A DNA stretch of 64,000 nt from Blepharisma japonicum. Taxonomy: Eukaryota > Ciliophora > Heterotrichea > Heterotrichida > Blepharismidae. The position numbers were made by a program, and so were the translations under genes. Shown here piece by piece: positions 32,063-43,250 of the stretch. Below the pieces are notes generated by a model, which saw only the letters and a program-made list of their open reading frames with translations, searched no databases and was not told where the DNA came from. The stretch spans positions 1 through 64,000 of the forward strand of contig CATKHK010000043.1 in assembly GCA_949751835.1 (NCBI GenBank), read 5' to 3'. How positions within the stretch are numbered: position 1 is the first letter of the stretch; every line of letters begins with the position of its first letter.

Positions 32063-32578
32063 ATGAGCTTAGTTGACGCTACTTATGTGGAGCAATTTTC
32101 AAATCCCTTTTACAGATTCCACCCATCCACAATTGAGGAAACAGCAAATGGCCTTGCAGTTCTCGGACACAACTTTGTTGCATCCCTGATTGTAAAATAC
32201 GACCATCTCGACAAAACATTAGCAAATGCTCTTTCCTTAAAAATCGACCAAGAAATGAAAAGAGTTTCTGACTCTCTTCACCATAAAGTGATAATTCCTG
32301 AGCTTAGTGACAAGTTTACGATCTCTACTGCTGATGCCCACCATAGACTGAATTTACGTGAAGGGAAAGAACATTTAACTTTTCCTGAAAGGGCAAGCGT
32401 GATTGTGCCTATTTCGGATTGCTCCTTAAGAGAAATTGCGAATTATTTCGGAAGAAGGATTTTAGAACAAGTCGGAGTGCAAGAGTTTACGACAGCAGGG
32501 GTCAAGAAGATTAGAGTGGAAATCAATTATAATGAATCGATGAAGAAAGCGACTGCTACTTTTGATCTCAGATCATAA
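32063..32578 (+). CDS. Unknown protein, possibly 6-pyruvoyl-tetrahydropterin-synthase-like T-fold (171 aa)
   Basis: A clean ATG-to-TAA frame. The order LGHNFVASLIVKYDHLD, then SDSLHHKVIIPELSDKF, then SLREIANYFGRRILEQVGV and KKIRVEINY loosely follows PTPS (HGHNY-x-V, LDHK-x-LD, TEN-x-A-x-Y, YKVKVYET). However, the first zinc histidine and the catalytic Cys are not obvious, and an extra HHRLNLREGKEHLTF segment intervenes. So the fold match is tentative and the activity doubtful. Confidence 0.6.
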   Translation: MSLVDATYVEQFSNPFYRFHPSTIEETANGLAVLGHNFVASLIVKYDHLDKTLANALSLKIDQEMKRVSDSLHHKVIIPELSDKFTISTADAHHRLNLREGKEHLTFPERASVIVPISDCSLREIANYFGRRILEQVGVQEFTTAGVKKIRVEINYNESMKKATATFDLRS

Positions 32579-32942
32579 TTAATTTCTATTGATTTTAGTT
32601 TTATTATTTTTGGGTTAATGAATAATTTTTGTAATAGATAATTAAATTTTAAATCATATTGGTCAGGTTTTTATTATAGATTTTCCTTTTTTAATTGGAT
32701 CATGTTTCCAAGTTCTTAATCACAAATTAATTAAAGTTCTATAAATTAGCTTATGATAGTTTAAAATTATATATTTTTTTATCACATTAAATATTCCTCC
32801 TATAAGCTAGCCAATTTGGCATAATTTTAAATATAAAATGCATTTTAATTTTGTTTTTTAATTGTATTATTGAATTTATATAAATATAAGCCAGTTTTTT
32901 CAATATTTTCTGTTTTTAATAAGCTAACTAAAAATTATATTA
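32579..32942. other. AT-rich intergenic stretch
   Basis: Roughly 360 bp between two same-strand genes; nothing recognisable is seen. Confidence 0.4.
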
Positions 32943-34403
32943 ATGGATGAATTTATTAACCAAAGTTTTCAAAATAGAGTCAACGACTATATTCAACAAA
33001 AAAGTTTAATAAATGACCAACAAAAAGTAAAGACTACATAGAACAAAGCTCGTATAATCCTAGAAACCTGTGGATTTGTAAGAGATCCTTCGCGACCTGC
33101 AGTTGATATGTAATCACTACTTAGTGGCCCAATTAAAGTTTCAGGCCAACAAAAATCTTCAATCGCAGCATCCTCAAATGAAGAGCCGCAAGACATATAT
33201 TCTTCAATTTACATGAGATGCCAATCTCAAGACAAATTATTCTGCAAAGCTGGACGCTTTGACCATAGTGAAATCCCATGCGGGATATTTTCTTTTACAG
33301 TACTTGAAAAAATTTTATTAAAATCCCCAAATTTTTACATCCCAGTTCCAGAAACAATGGTTTTCAACTGTAATTTTGATCTGCCAATGCTAATTAAAAA
33401 TAATGGAAACACTTTAGAGATAAATCCATATAAGCGAGGACTCAAAGGATTAAAAAAAAATACAGTATCCATGATGAGGACGCATGATATAGAACCTAAT
33501 AAAATTTCATGTCCAAAAGTAATTATCAAGTTTCCAGGAAAAATAAAAAGATTAGTAAATAAGCTAAAAGAGCTACCTGAAAGTTGGCCTGAAACAAATC
33601 AAGATGCAGTTATACAAAGATTTATCAGACCAAAAGGTCTTCGTGCTACAAAATATAGGGTCATTTTGAAAGAAAATTTCAACCCAAAAGTCTATATTTT
33701 TACTAATAGAGACCGATTTGATAGCCAAAATGACCCAATTCCTCATCATATAGCAGCCAATTCTCATTTTAATGATACAGAAATTCTGCATGAAATTAAA
33801 AGAACAGTAATAGACCACAAACAAATTTTAAAACTTTTGCATTCAAGTGTGTATAATCCATATCTAAGGTCTCAATCAGCGATGAAATTTTTGGATTTAA
33901 GCCAAGCTTCCCCTGAGAAAATGAAAGTTTTTGAATTATTTAATAATGATTATGGAGCTGCCCATAAGAAAAAAATACAAAAATTCAAAAGTATCACAAT
34001 GACTGCAAGGTACACAACAAAAACTGAGCAGGATAAGTGCGATATTTATGAAGGAAAAACCCAGAGTTATATGAAAATCATTGAAATGGCGTTGTATTTA
34101 CAAGATAAAATCAATAAATTTGTACTAAAAGACCGCGCTTTGTGTGAATTTGTCTTGGATTTTTTGCAAGATTATAAAGGAAATTGATATTTTTTAAGAA
34201 TTGAGTATGGGAAAACTAAAGAAATGGCGAGGATGAAATTAAAGCCAAGAATAGGGAGAATTGATTTTAAAAGGCATAGTGATGATAAAGGTGAGCTAAA
34301 GCACGACTTGTCATATCTTGATGATAACAAATGGCCATTTCCAAGGAAGAAAAGTCTAGGGGCAAAGCTGAATTTAAGTTTGATTAACTGAAAATGAAAA
34401 TAA
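32943..34403 (+). CDS. Unknown ciliate protein with two 15-nt introns (476 aa)
   Basis: The ATG at 32943 leads to 28 codons, intron 33027-33041 (GTAAAGACTACATAG, phase 0), a second exon, and intron 33110-33124 (GTAATCACTACTTAG, phase 2). The long frame then runs to TAA at 34401, with TGA-Trp at 34186, 34389 and 34395. The introns are needed to avoid TAG and TAA and restore one frame. The protein is basic, without signal peptide or membrane segments. Stretches such as DAVIQRFIRPKGLRATKYRV and CEFVLDFLQDYKGNWYFLRI look like conserved folded parts, but I recognise no family. It converges on the next gene, with only 22 bp between stop codons. Confidence 0.8.
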
Positions 34404-34425
34404 TGTAAATTATATAAAAATACAT

Positions 34426-35655
34426 TTAACTAAAAAGATTTGCCTTGGAAAAGCTTCGTTTACAACGCTTGTGAGAGGAGAGGATCACCACTCTGTTCAT
34501 GCTGTCTAATGATTCACTTTCTCGTAACAGACTTTCAAAGCCTCCACAGAGAGAAGGAGTTCTTAGTTCAGATCTTGATACTGATTGTAAAATATTTGCT
34601 GAGAATGAATTTTTAATAGACCTTCTTCTTGAAGTTGATATTGATCTTGACACATTTGAATTTACTCTATGAAGCTTTTTGGATAAAGAAATTTCTTCAG
34701 AAAATTGGTTTTTGCTTTTTAATTCCGTCATGATTTCACTTAAGTTTTTAAGTAAAACAGCTTCTTCGGGTAAAAATTTTTTCAAAAAATTATAAGCCTT
34801 AACACATATATTATATCCATCTGAAAACGACCGCACATAGCTCAATTCTCTTCCTATACAATATAGTGACAATCCAATTAAAATTACTTTATAAAGCAAA
34901 TAATCTTTTGTAAATTCCGACTGGATTCCCAATCGCACTGAAAAAACTTCTAAAGGGCAATGTGGAATGTCAATAATTTCCGATAATGAATAATCAAAAA
35001 TTCATTGTGGGTGTCCAAGCACCCCAACTGAAGACCTAATTTCTATAACCTCCTGTAAATCTCCTTTTTCTAAAAAATTACTAATTGCTGACAGTGCAGG
35101 AAACGCTCTTTGAATCATCGCAGTTTTACTTTGCGACAATTTTCCTTCAACGCTCTTCACAAGTTGTTTTTTAGCAGCTATTGCTGTATTATTAATTAAA
35201 GTGACAGAATGCTTATACGCAAGTTTTGCTTTATCTAAGGCTTCATTATGTCTATTTTCTTTTGATAAAAGACAGCAAAATTGTAAGCAAAGAGAGCTGA
35301 GATATTTGTCTTTAACCATCTGCTCTTCTAACATTGAACACTTTTGATTATTAAACATAAGAGAATTTGCACGAAAATAGCAGGTTTCCAAGCATGTAAT
35401 GCATTTATCTATAATATTTAATCTACTTGGGCGTTACTTGTGATAGCAAAAGGAGAGGTTGTGTAAGATGGCAATTATAAGATCATAATCGAGGATTTGT
35501 CCTTGATTTTCTAGTGTGTAAAACATTGATTCGCAGATTTCAAGACAATTGATGGAGAGCTTATAGTCTTTAGCTTTAATTCTTTTATAAGCTTCAGAAG
35601 TGAACAAATTTGAGATTGAATTAATGTTGCAGACACCCTTGATAACTTCTGCCAT
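34426..35655 (-). CDS. Helical-repeat (TPR-like) protein with one 15-nt intron (404 aa)
   Basis: Start at 35655; intron 35423-35437 (GTAACGCCCAAGTAG, phase 2) removes an in-frame TAA. TGA-Trp at about 34989 links the two later blocks. The protein is all-helical with repeated Leu/Ala/Tyr patterns (EAYKRIKAKDYKLSINCLE, NRHNEALDKAKLAYKHSV) typical of TPR-like solenoids, and a Ser/Arg-rich tail (RSISTSRRRSIKNSFS) that could be phosphorylated. No family recognised. Confidence 0.75.
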
Positions 35656-35838
35656 TAAGCGGATTATTTTTCTATTAAAATTTCAAATAATAATAATAAT
35701 CAATTGAATAATATTAGGCTTCTTTATTTTTAGAAATTTCTCAAAATCCTTAAATTTGATCGTTTTAATTGTAAAAATGATAGATTCCTTATGAGTTAAA
35801 ATTTATCTAAGTCCTTTCCATATTTTAAGTGGTATAAA

Positions 35839-36354
35839 ATGCCTCCTAAAGTTGAAGCCACAGATGCTCCTAGATACGGTAATTCCTAAGCAGTGTTCTT
35901 AAAATCCGTTGGTGGTGAAGTAGGTGCAGCAGCTTCTTTAGCTCCAAAAGTCGGTCCATTAGGTCTATCTCCTAAAAAGATTGGTGATGACATCAAAGCA
36001 GCCACAGAAGCATGGAAAGGCATCAAAGTTATGGTCAAGCTCACCATTATAAACAGACAAGCAACCGTCGAAGTTGTTCCTTCAGCCTCTGCACTTGTGA
36101 TTAAAGAACTCGCAGAGCCACCAAGAGATAGAAAAAAGACTAAAAATATAAAACACAATGGTAATCTTAGTTGGGATCAAATCAGGAACATCGCAAAAAT
36201 CATGAGATCAAGATCAGGCGCAAAATCCTTTGAAGGCACCTTAAAAGAAATCGTTGGAACTTGCGTGTCAGTTGGCTGCACCATTGAAAAGAAGACTCCA
36301 AAAGAAATCATTGCAATGGTTGAAGGTGGAGAGTTGAACGTTAGCGAACCTTAA
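35839..36354 (+). CDS. RPL12: 60S ribosomal protein uL11 (L12), 166 aa
   Basis: Exon 1 (35839-35878) encodes [13 protein letters not shown]. Intron 35879-35893 is GTAATTCCTAAGCAG (phase 1), and exon 2 continues with [19 protein letters not shown] and so on. Family marks: [44 protein letters not shown] and [10 protein letters not shown]; total length equals the usual 165 residues. It forms the base of the ribosomal stalk and binds 28S rRNA. The stop lies 14 bp from that of the convergent gene. Retained intron would give an in-frame TAA. Confidence 0.97.
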
Positions 36355-36368
36355 CTAAAAACTCTTTA

Positions 36369-36845
36369 TTAGTCACATTTTTTACCTGTTATCCCACTAA
36401 GGGATTCCAGCTTTATATGGTTAAAATTTTCTTTACGGCGAAAATGTTGGTTAAGTCGGATACGGATGATCCCTTGTAGGTTTATATTGTTTGCTGGGAA
36501 TATTTTTGACCTATATAAGTCATCTATATAAGATGATCTTGAATAATGGTGACCTTTAGGTGGCGATTGATCGTGATTGACTATATTTAAAACGTTTTTA
36601 ATGGGAGCTCTCAATTCTGAGCGTGTATAAGCTCCTCCTAACTCTTTATGTCTTTTATAGCTCAAATTATGTTCGTATCTGTCGGTGTTACTACCACTTT
36701 CAAATAACCCATTGAAATCTATTAGTCGATCTACTGCTAATTGTCCATATAGTCTTCCGTTGTGTTTTCTTGTGGTAACAGCGCCAATTGATTTTGCTTT
36801 TGCTTTATAAGGCTTGATATTTTGTAAAAATTCTGAAGGCTGCAT
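36369..36845 (-). CDS. Unknown basic protein (158 aa)
   Basis: A complete ATG-to-TAA frame, rich in Arg, Asn, Tyr and His, with no hydrophobic segment. Motif-like parts: NGRLYGQLAVDRLIDFNGLF and GGAYTRSELRAPIKN. It could be a cytoskeletal or axonemal accessory protein, but no family is recognised. It lies 27 bp downstream of another minus-strand gene and 14 bp from the uL11 stop. Confidence 0.6.
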   Translation of the reverse strand: MQPSEFLQNIKPYKAKAKSIGAVTTRKHNGRLYGQLAVDRLIDFNGLFESGSNTDRYEHNLSYKRHKELGGAYTRSELRAPIKNVLNIVNHDQSPPKGHHYSRSSYIDDLYRSKIFPANNINLQGIIRIRLNQHFRRKENFNHIKLESLSGITGKKCD

Positions 36846-36872
36846 AGTTTAAAAAGATTATCAAAATTATTG

Positions 36873-37334
36873 TTAAAATAATATAGTGAGAGGGCGTTTT
36901 ATAAGGAGATCTTCAGTATCAGGGATTATAGTATTTATTGCTGTGCCTGGGACTCCTAAAACTTCTACACTAAGTAAATTTTACTCTTTTCGCTTTAGCC
37001 CAACTGTTTTTCCGATACATAACTTTAGATATTTACAAGGCATATTTCCGATTTTCACCTTACGTGGAGATCCAGCTGCGACACTTAAGTCTTCGACAAC
37101 TAAATAGGAAATACCTTTAACGTAATTAATAGATTCTTCTAGGCTGATGAACACAGAAAGTTTGGCACGTGTTTTTAGATTTAAAAGTAAAGCATGAGCA
37201 AAAACGACGTCTTGGAACTGGATTATTCAAACTCTCGATGAAGTTGTAGGTGCAAGCCAAGTGTCAGGCAAATTTGCTGTTTGATGTGGAGTTATATCTG
37301 TTGAATAGAGGAGTTTATAGGGTAAAGGATCCAT
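36873..37334 (-). CDS. Small beta-sandwich-like protein with one 15-nt intron (148 aa)
   Basis: Too fragmented to be seen without the code and the intron. The start is at 37334, TGA-Trp at about 37228, and intron 36970-36984 (GTAAAATTTACTTAG, phase 2) removes a TAA. The frame ends with TAA at 36873. Alternating hydrophobic strands (VWIIQFQDVVFAHALLLNL, AKLSVFISLEES, CKYLKLCIGK, VEVLGVPGT) suggest a galactose-binding/F5-8-type jelly roll, as found in ciliary and tubulin-associated proteins. The fold guess is weak. Confidence 0.7.
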
Positions 37335-37865
37335 GAATGAAAATTAATATGATGATTAAAGTTTTGAAAAAATCAAATTTGTGTAAGAAAATAATAAGGA
37401 GGAATTTTTATTGATTATTTCATATTTAATAGATAATCTTTAATAATCATGACGTCAGAAAATTTTAGTATTAATTAGTTCAGTATTCCAGAATATAAAT
37501 TAATATTTCTCCAAGCCAATATATTCGATCAAAGAAATGCTAATTATTTATATAATACTCATAAATATTATTAGAAAATTATTAGCTTCTGATTGCAACG
37601 TTCTTCATATAAAAATCTAAAAATGGCGATTTTAAATGGATATGCAAAGATATGCGAAAGGTTTTTGAATGAAATATTCTTAGTATTCGCATTGCATTCA
37701 CTTTGAATACATATCTAACTTTGTATGATGCATTATATCATTATTTCTTCTAAGATTTTTCTATGATAAAAAAATTTATAAAAAAATGTTAATATTACAT
37801 TATTCTTCTAGGATGCTACTATATCCTTTTTAGTATAATTGTAATCAGTTGCAACCATTTAGATT
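37335..37865. other. AT-rich intergenic stretch
   Basis: Nothing recognisable; no frame longer than a few tens of codons with TGA read as Trp. Confidence 0.4.
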
Positions 37866-38051
37866 TTATGATGGTTGCTCTTCATCTGCTATAATTTTAA
37901 TTTTGTATACAATTCCACCTATGAGATAGCACTTTTCTTTTGAGAACTCGAAAGAATAAGTAAGTTTTCTGTAGCTTGTATTTAGATTTGAAGATGAATT
38001 AGTCTCATCTTGCATCTTGTTTGATCGTTTTCGACTTATTCCACAACCCAT
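37866..38051 (-). CDS. MGCG small acylated protein 1 (61 aa)
   Basis: MGCGISRKRS is a textbook N-myristoylation site with an adjacent palmitoylatable Cys and a basic patch, so the protein should sit on a membrane. The last third (CYLIGGIVYKIKII) resembles GGKHYKVKSKIFKIKIV in the gene at 39751, so the two are probable paralogues. No known domain. Confidence 0.5.
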   Translation of the reverse strand: MGCGISRKRSNKMQDETNSSSNLNTSYRKLTYSFEFSKEKCYLIGGIVYKIKIIADEEQPS

Positions 38052-39123
38052 TTATTAAAATATAATCACATTTTCTATTACTCCATTTCTATGGATTTCT
38101 AGAATACTAACAAAAATTTCGAACCAAAGAAAGTAGTGGATAATTGGATTTACTGTCTTTTTAGAAGGCTTATAGTGTTTTTAAGGCTATCATTGATATG
38201 ATTGACACCATGAGAGTACAGAAATACTGAAATTATCATTATTTAAACGCTTAAGAAAATATAGGGATTTTTTATAAGACAAGCAAAAAGTTATTAAATT
38301 ATATCAAAATCGATGTGAAATTTGATTTATGAATTCCTTATGATATTGTGGTGACGTCTCGCACTTAAAAAATTGCTGTATTTGGAAAATTGATTTTTTT
38401 ATACAAACAGATAGGAGAAAGCAAAATTTTTTTGAATTTTATTGAAATTAATAAAAGCTGTATGAGCTGGGGATATTCTTTTTAAAGAATTTTATTGAGT
38501 TATAATGTGCTTGAACTATTTTAGACATTATTAAAGCTATTTATTATTTTAAATTTTAATTTATTATGTTAATTCTTGTTTTACTGGTGCACTAATTCAA
38601 AAATAATATACTTTTTTTATATCTAAGACAGCTTATTTATGCATAAAATGCTATCTAATAGAGTTATGGCTAAAATCTTTCTAGTAAATGAAATTTTTAT
38701 TTAAATGAATTGCTTTAATAGAAATTTATTTATTATAATACCTTAAAATATTCAGAAATCATTTTTAAATAAATAATTAATATGATATATAAAAAAAAGG
38801 AAATATAATCCATAAAGAAAGTCGCTTAATTTTTAAAAATCAAAAATCATTTCATAGCTTCCATCAAGCCAGATTATTATAAATTTTAAAAATAAAGCTT
38901 GATATAATTTGCAAAGCAGATTTATTATAATAATAAATTAGACTAAATGCTTAGTGCCGATTATATTTGAGTAAACATCTGAACTTTCAAAAATATTAAT
39001 TATTAATTTATATAAAATGCTTGATAGAATTTTGATTAAAACATTTACTATATTATTTAATAGAATACCAAAAAGTAACCTTTATAAGTAGTAGGTAATC
39101 AAAAATTTGTTTAGGTTACCACT
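38052..39123. other. Gene-poor 1.1 kb
   Basis: Very AT-rich, with short A/T runs. No frame, no intron-joined coding pattern and no repeat seen. Possibly decayed sequence between two related small genes. Confidence 0.4.
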
Positions 39124-39321
39124 TTATTGTTTTCTAATGTGCTGCTTTAATATTTTTATATCTATTATTTCGAATTTTTCCATGCTTTGAGGAAATTCCA
39201 CATGTGAGGTCTCTAGATATGGCTTAGCGTACAGAATTTTTCTCTGAACAAGAACGAAAATTCCAAAGATATTACTTAATGCAAAGATAAAAACTATTAA
39301 AAGTAGAAAAACAATAAGCAT
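39124..39321 (-). CDS. Small single-pass membrane protein (65 aa)
   Basis: Begins MLIVFLLLIVFIFALSNIFGIF, a membrane anchor or signal anchor, followed by a 40-residue soluble tail with conserved-looking composition. No family recognised. The combination of a clean ATG and a balanced tail makes it likelier than chance, but not certain. Confidence 0.4.
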   Translation of the reverse strand: MLIVFLLLIVFIFALSNIFGIFVLVQRKILYAKPYLETSHVEFPQSMEKFEIIDIKILKQHIRKQ

Positions 39322-39750
39322 TATATTTTACTGCAGCATAATTTTTATACCAGAAAAATTTGAAAAATTAAGTTTTGCCATCCAAAAAATTAATTAAATT
39401 TGCTCTTTTATATTAATCCCAAGATAAAAATAATTAAATTGAAAATTAAAAATTTAGAACAACAGCTATCAGAAATAAATAAGTCTAAATTCTGGCATCA
39501 CTTGCAAAAAAACCACCATTTTTTTATCAGTAACGGTTGCACAAAGACTCATTAAGACCGAATAAATGAATTAATAACGTTGATTATCGAAAATTTCAAT
39601 AAATTAAAGCCTTCCCATCTAAAACTCATAAAACTCTACTTTTAGTCTAGAAGGCAATCTAAAATCTCTTAAATTTTGTATTTAATTAAATAATAAAAAA
39701 TTCTTGCATATGAACAAGCTACTTATATATTTATATGGACATCTGAAACC
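39322..39750. other. AT-rich intergenic stretch
   Basis: No feature recognised on either strand. Confidence 0.4.
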
Positions 39751-39945
39751 TTAATTTTCCACCGATATCGGCTCGGGTGGAACAATTTTGATTTTGAAAA
39801 TTTTGCTCTTCACTTTATAGTGTTTGCCTCCGAAGTAGAGAGATTTGTTAAGCTCTTTCTCATTTGTGTCAATGATACTTGGTGTCTCGTTTCTGTTGGT
39901 TTGCAAAGCCAATTTGCTTCCTTTGACTGGCAATCCGCAACCCAT
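39751..39945 (-). CDS. MGCG small acylated protein 2 (64 aa)
   Basis: MGCGLPVKGSK provides N-myristoylation (Gly2) and a palmitoylatable Cys3. The C-terminal basic/hydrophobic segment GGKHYKVKSKIFKIKIV followed by Pro matches the gene at 37866 loosely. Both lie on the same strand about 1.7 kb apart and are likely an old duplication. Confidence 0.5.
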   Translation of the reverse strand: MGCGLPVKGSKLALQTNRNETPSIIDTNEKELNKSLYFGGKHYKVKSKIFKIKIVPPEPISVEN

Positions 39946-40574
39946 ATTTTAATTTTTATAATGGCCATAACCTTAGAATAGATCTGCATAAAACGCAATT
40001 ACTCTACTAATTTCAGCTCATATAAAGTTTCAACAATGAAATATGAAGCAATACCATATTTCAGAAGAATGTAAGTTAATGCAATATCTATAGTTAGTGT
40101 TGTTAAGCAATTTTGGATAAAAAAATTTGCGTTTTGATTTTTTTTTTCTTAATTTGGTTGATTTTTGTATTTAAATAATAAATTAGTTATTCATATCTAA
40201 CATAAATTGCTTAATAATTTCCATTATGAGTGCATTGATATTAATCTTTAAAAGAAAAATATAGAGGCAAGTTTAGGTAATCTCGATACCTCAAATAGCC
40301 TCTCTCAGGATAAATGCGTGATTTTATTTTAAGTTATAATAAACCTTCTCTATTTTCATCTCTAACCAAATGATCAGCTTAAATATTTTTCTAAGCAATT
40401 GATAATAATGAAAGAAATAAGCCACAATTTATAAATAATTTCAGTAGTTTTAAGCTTTTCATCACATAATTCTTGAAAATTTGGAAAATTCACTAAATAT
40501 TAAAAAAAAGCATTAATTTATCACAATTTCACAAAACTTCATATCATACATATTTTAAGGTGTTATTAATCTAA
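39946..40574. other. AT-rich intergenic stretch
   Basis: About 630 bp with nothing I can support. Confidence 0.4.
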
Positions 40575-41420
40575 CTAGATATCTTCTTCTTTTATATTTG
40601 ATGGAATTCTGCTTAAATTCGGAAGCAAAAATGGGACATTATCTATCTCATTTCCCGAAGAAGGTTGGAAAAGATCATAATTGTTGATTGCTTTTCCAGA
40701 ATACTGGTCAGGCACGTCTGCAGCATCTTTAAGAACAGAACTTAAATTAAGCAGTTCTGGTAGTTTTGGATCATCCGGCTCCACATTTATTGACGCGACT
40801 TCGATTTTGACTTCTTTTTCATTCGCATTAGAAGGAGGAGCAATTTGTAAGATGTCGTCTACATAATAGTTGTAGTCAATTATTTCTGATTCCAATAAGG
40901 TTGGGGGAGTAGAAAGAGTAAGGTATTTCGAATTTAATTTTTTAGGACTGACTTTTATTAAATCCTGATTTGTCATCAGCCAATTTTGGTAGCTATGCAT
41001 AAAATTTTCGTATTTTTTTAGCACAAAATGTTCAAAAACCTGCATGTCTTCATTTAAATATCGTTTGGCTGCATAAGCTGAATAAAGAAGCAGTCAATGT
41101 AATGGAAGAGAATGATTATTTCAGACAACCTTTTCAAGAAATATTGACCACATAGAGATTTCAAGTTCATTGAATAAAAATTCTTTGCATGTATCACTGA
41201 GCATTCTGAGAAGGGGAATATGTCGTCATTCTGAAGGGACTTCTGGCGAGCTTGCAATTCTTCGTAAAAATAATTGAGTTTGTTGGCCTAATCCGTCCTT
41301 TGTATAATGCTCATGCAGCATATCATACTTTTGAGCTAAAATTTCAGATTCATCTGAAATCTTGCTTCTTTTGGTCGGAATTGGAATGTCAAAATCTTGG
41401 AGTTTTTCTTGAGAAGTCAT
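40575..41420 (-). CDS. Unknown acidic protein (281 aa)
   Basis: One frame from 41420 to the stop at 40575, with TGA-Trp at three places (about 41223, 41127, 41091). The first half is helical (EILAQKYDMLHEHYTKDGL, SMWSIFLEKVVWNNHS, LPLHWLLLYSAYAAKRYLN). The second half is acidic and probably disordered. KRSK near the N-terminus could be a nuclear signal. No family recognised; a transcription or Mediator-type subunit would fit the build, but this is a guess. Confidence 0.65.
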
Positions 41421-41581
41421 TTAAAAATATAAAAATAAAGGATAAAAAGTTATAATAAAATGATTGTTCATTTATTAGTTTTAACAGTTTAAACTGTGTG
41501 CTATCAGAATAAAGCTAATGAAATTCAGCTACTATTTATATTTTTATAAAGAAATTTAGATAATTATTAGTACAATTTTTA

Positions 41582-43138
41582 TTATGTTTTCGGAACTTTT
41601 GGATGCAAAAGTTTTGCCTTTATTTCATCTTGTATAATTCTATATGGATATTTCAGCTTTTTTGGCTTTAGAATTATAAATGTATTTGTCATAAACATGC
41701 TCGGTATTTCTTTTCCATTTACCAAATAATCTAAAAAGAACTTTTCTGTATTGCAAGTTTTATATTCTTCTAGTAAACATTCTTTTTTGATATCACTTGG
41801 ACACTTGCATAGGTTTTTCTCTTTAATTTTGCTTCCTAAGCCAATTTTCTGCTTTTTATCATTGCCTCCACTAAAACTTGTATGAACATTCAATTTTTTT
41901 TGAATTTTTTGGTTAAAATAATCATTTACCTGTATTGCTGTTGTGTTAAATCTTTTTAGACCTAAAGCATATTGAAAAAATGATGTTTCAATTATTTCAA
42001 GCTTTATTTTTCCTCTATTATTTTGTGTATTTGTGATAGTCAATCAAGATTGGATAGGCTCATTACTAAGAGAATTCAATGATTTTGCGATTTGGTTGAA
42101 TGAAATGCTTAAATATGAAGGATTAGCTCTTGGGTCGGGGACTATTAGAGTAATAGGCAAAGGGGAAGCTGATTTTGATTGGGTTGGAATGCCTTTACAC
42201 AAACATTGAAAATGCCTGTTTTCTCCTTTTCTGAATAATAAATCTGTTCCTGAAGAATATTTTAGCTCTACTGAATCTAAAGATGTACTTGTAATTACAA
42301 GCAATTTTTCAGCAACTTGATTTTGGATTCCAAAATCAATAGAAATTTGTCTATAATTTTGTAATGTTTCTGGCGATTTTAATAAACTCTGGCACATTGC
42401 ACTGCTTTTTCTTAATTTTTGGTCTTTTATATAGTCATAAATAGTTAAAGCTCTATAAACTCCATCAAATTTTATATTTTTCATTGAAAAATACTCTATA
42501 AGTTTTGACACTTTTACTCTAGACGAATTGACAAACAGCACAACCTGATACTCCTTTATCATAGCTCTAATGCCTTTAATCGCTTGTCTCCTCATATATA
42601 GCTTTGCTGGTTCAATATCTCAAATATTGTGTTTAAAAACATCTCCTATAACTCCTTCAAAATTAATAACTACGACGCATTTATTAGCTGAGTCTAATCT
42701 TCTGTGGATTTGGACTCTTTTAGTAGTTTTATGCACCGCTTTGGTCAATGGGCTTAGTTTTTTTGGGTTCAAAAAGTATAAATCAGGCTCGATTATTAAG
42801 TTTTCTGCTATTGGGTGGAGTTTTTTCCAGGTTATATGAAACTCTTGCTTTGGGCTTTTTACTTCATTAGAAAACAATTCTTCGACTTTTAATACATTTA
42901 TATGCAAATCTACATTATTTGTAGGGGAAGAGTCATTTTTTTCAATGATATTTCTGCTATGGCTACTTTTGACTCTTCCATTTGGGGTTTTTGATCTATT
43001 TGATTTTTTGATTTTTGGTAATTTTACTATTGGGATCCCAGAAGCAGGGTTTTCGATTAAAAGGGGGAGAAGCTTTTGCTCCCAGCCTAAAGTGCCTTCA
43101 AATGAGTCTATGTATGAATTGCATCTTAAAGAATTCAT
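41582..43138 (-). CDS. HAD/FCP1-like fold protein with altered motif I (518 aa)
   Basis: The single frame is joined by TGA-Trp at about 42596 and 42044. A basic N-terminal region comes first, then about residues 160-260 resemble the start of a HAD/FCP1 domain: CVVVINFEGVIGDVF in place of hhhDFDGTL. YQVVLFVNSSRVKVSKLIEYF follows at the motif II position. The two catalytic aspartates of motif I are Asn and Glu, so phosphatase activity is unlikely. The C-terminal 250 residues are of unknown type. Function not assigned. Confidence 0.6.
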
Positions 43139-43250
43139 TTATGATTAATCCTACATGATATTACTTATTACATATTCATATAATATAAATTCATAATTAA
43201 AGTGTTCTTTTTTATTTAATAATTTTTCTACTTGATTTCTTTGTAATTTA

